64,000 bases of DNA, from assembly GCF_020360975.1 (NCBI RefSeq), contig NW_025408675.1, forward strand, positions 2,604,001 to 2,668,000, written 5' to 3'. Origin of the DNA: Hirsutella rhossiliensis. Its lineage: Eukaryota; Ascomycota; Sordariomycetes; Hypocreales; Ophiocordycipitaceae. Below the pieces are notes generated by a model, which was not told where the DNA came from, ran no database searches, and saw nothing but the letters and a program-made list of their open reading frames with translations. Positions 63,700 to 64,000 of this stretch are shown here, piece after piece. The position numbers and the translations under genes are program-made. Position 1 is the stretch's first letter. Each line of letters begins with the position of its first letter.

Positions 63700-63792
63700 T
63701 AGGCAGCATCAACCGCTCGACCAGCCAATGTGGAACGCTTCAACAGATGCAATGCCGGTGCGGTATATATCCTGATCCTGCCGACAGTAATA
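63700..63792 (-). repeat. Inverted repeat, right arm (~93 bp)
   Basis: Partner of 63,399-63,486. No TSD was seen at the outer ends, so it may be a decayed fold-back element or an inverted duplication. Confidence 0.7.
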
Positions 63793-64000
63793 CTGCTGTT
63801 CGGTCCAACAGCGCCAATACAGTCGCCTAGCCCCTGTGATAACCTCGCCCTGCTCGCCATGCTATGACCCCAACCGTCGTCTACTCCATGGTAATGCCCA
63901 TTGTTCAACCTCGTCTCTAGTCCGCCTCAGCAATCGTCGTATGCAAACTGCTCGGAACATGCGGTTGCGTCAAATCCAACCACGAACTTTTCATTAAGCA
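63793..64000. other. Window end, nothing recognised
   Basis: Normal composition, no supported gene or repeat. Confidence 0.4.

Noticed and set aside
63350..63908. 120- and 123-codon minus-strand frames as genes
   Set aside because: They overlap each other and plus-strand frames, and the shared residues arise from the inverted repeat.
1..64000. CRISPR arrays, rRNA or tRNA genes, prokaryotic operons
   Set aside because: No regularly spaced short repeats, no rRNA or tRNA consensus blocks seen, and the gene structure is fungal.

Overview
The window comes from a filamentous ascomycete (Pezizomycotina, probably Sordariomycetes). Evidence: introns of 53-75 bp with GT...AG ends, a HET-domain gene, a fungal nitrilase/cyanide hydratase gene, Tad1-like LINE remains, and an extreme repeat-induced point mutation (RIP) signature. 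No prokaryotic features are present.

Bases 1-50,351 are a block of nested transposable elements with no intact gene. CA and TG dinucleotides are almost absent on both strands, while CC, CG and CT persist, so even GC-rich stretches are full of TAA/TAG stops. Paired LTRs, target-site duplications (TSDs) and uninterrupted sister copies resolve the nest. A reverse Ty3/gypsy relic (F, 1-2,044) is interrupted by a forward Ty1/copia (A, 2,045-50,228). A is split by a forward gypsy (D, 4,397-45,875, 706-bp LTRs, TSD CTACY). D carries a reverse gypsy deletion derivative (G, 6,578-12,841, TSD CCCTA) and a reverse copia (C, about 14,605-40,297). C contains a further reverse gypsy (E, about 20.7-26.5 kb), an unresolved 5-kb stretch, and a short non-autonomous LTR element (I, 29,552-39,224, TSD GTAAG). 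I is itself split by a forward chromodomain gypsy (H, 30,908-38,750). Nesting is therefore up to six levels deep (F>A>D>C>I>H). Smaller inserts are a TRIM-like element in the 5' LTR of A and a 2.1-kb insert with a 13-bp TSD in G.

From 50,352 the sequence abruptly becomes ordinary genic DNA. It holds a decayed seven-helix rhodopsin-domain membrane protein gene (minus strand, 50,686-51,958), a solo LTR of family I that escaped RIP (about 52,383-52,537), and an apparently intact ZZ-zinc-finger/HET-domain gene (53,015-55,236, one intron). Next comes a 5'-truncated, RIP-damaged Tad1-like LINE (55,737-59,066) with a 14-bp TSD and a poly(A) tail. It sits inside the C-terminal cysteine-motif region of an older LINE remnant that is not RIPped.

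The right end holds a five-exon nitrilase/cyanide-hydratase gene (minus strand, 61,001-62,365) with a 10-nt microexon, then about 1.5 kb without a supported gene but with an 88-93-bp inverted repeat. The layout is that of an AT-rich heterochromatic block next to accessory genes: a HET gene (allorecognition-type family) and a cyanide/nitrile-metabolising enzyme.
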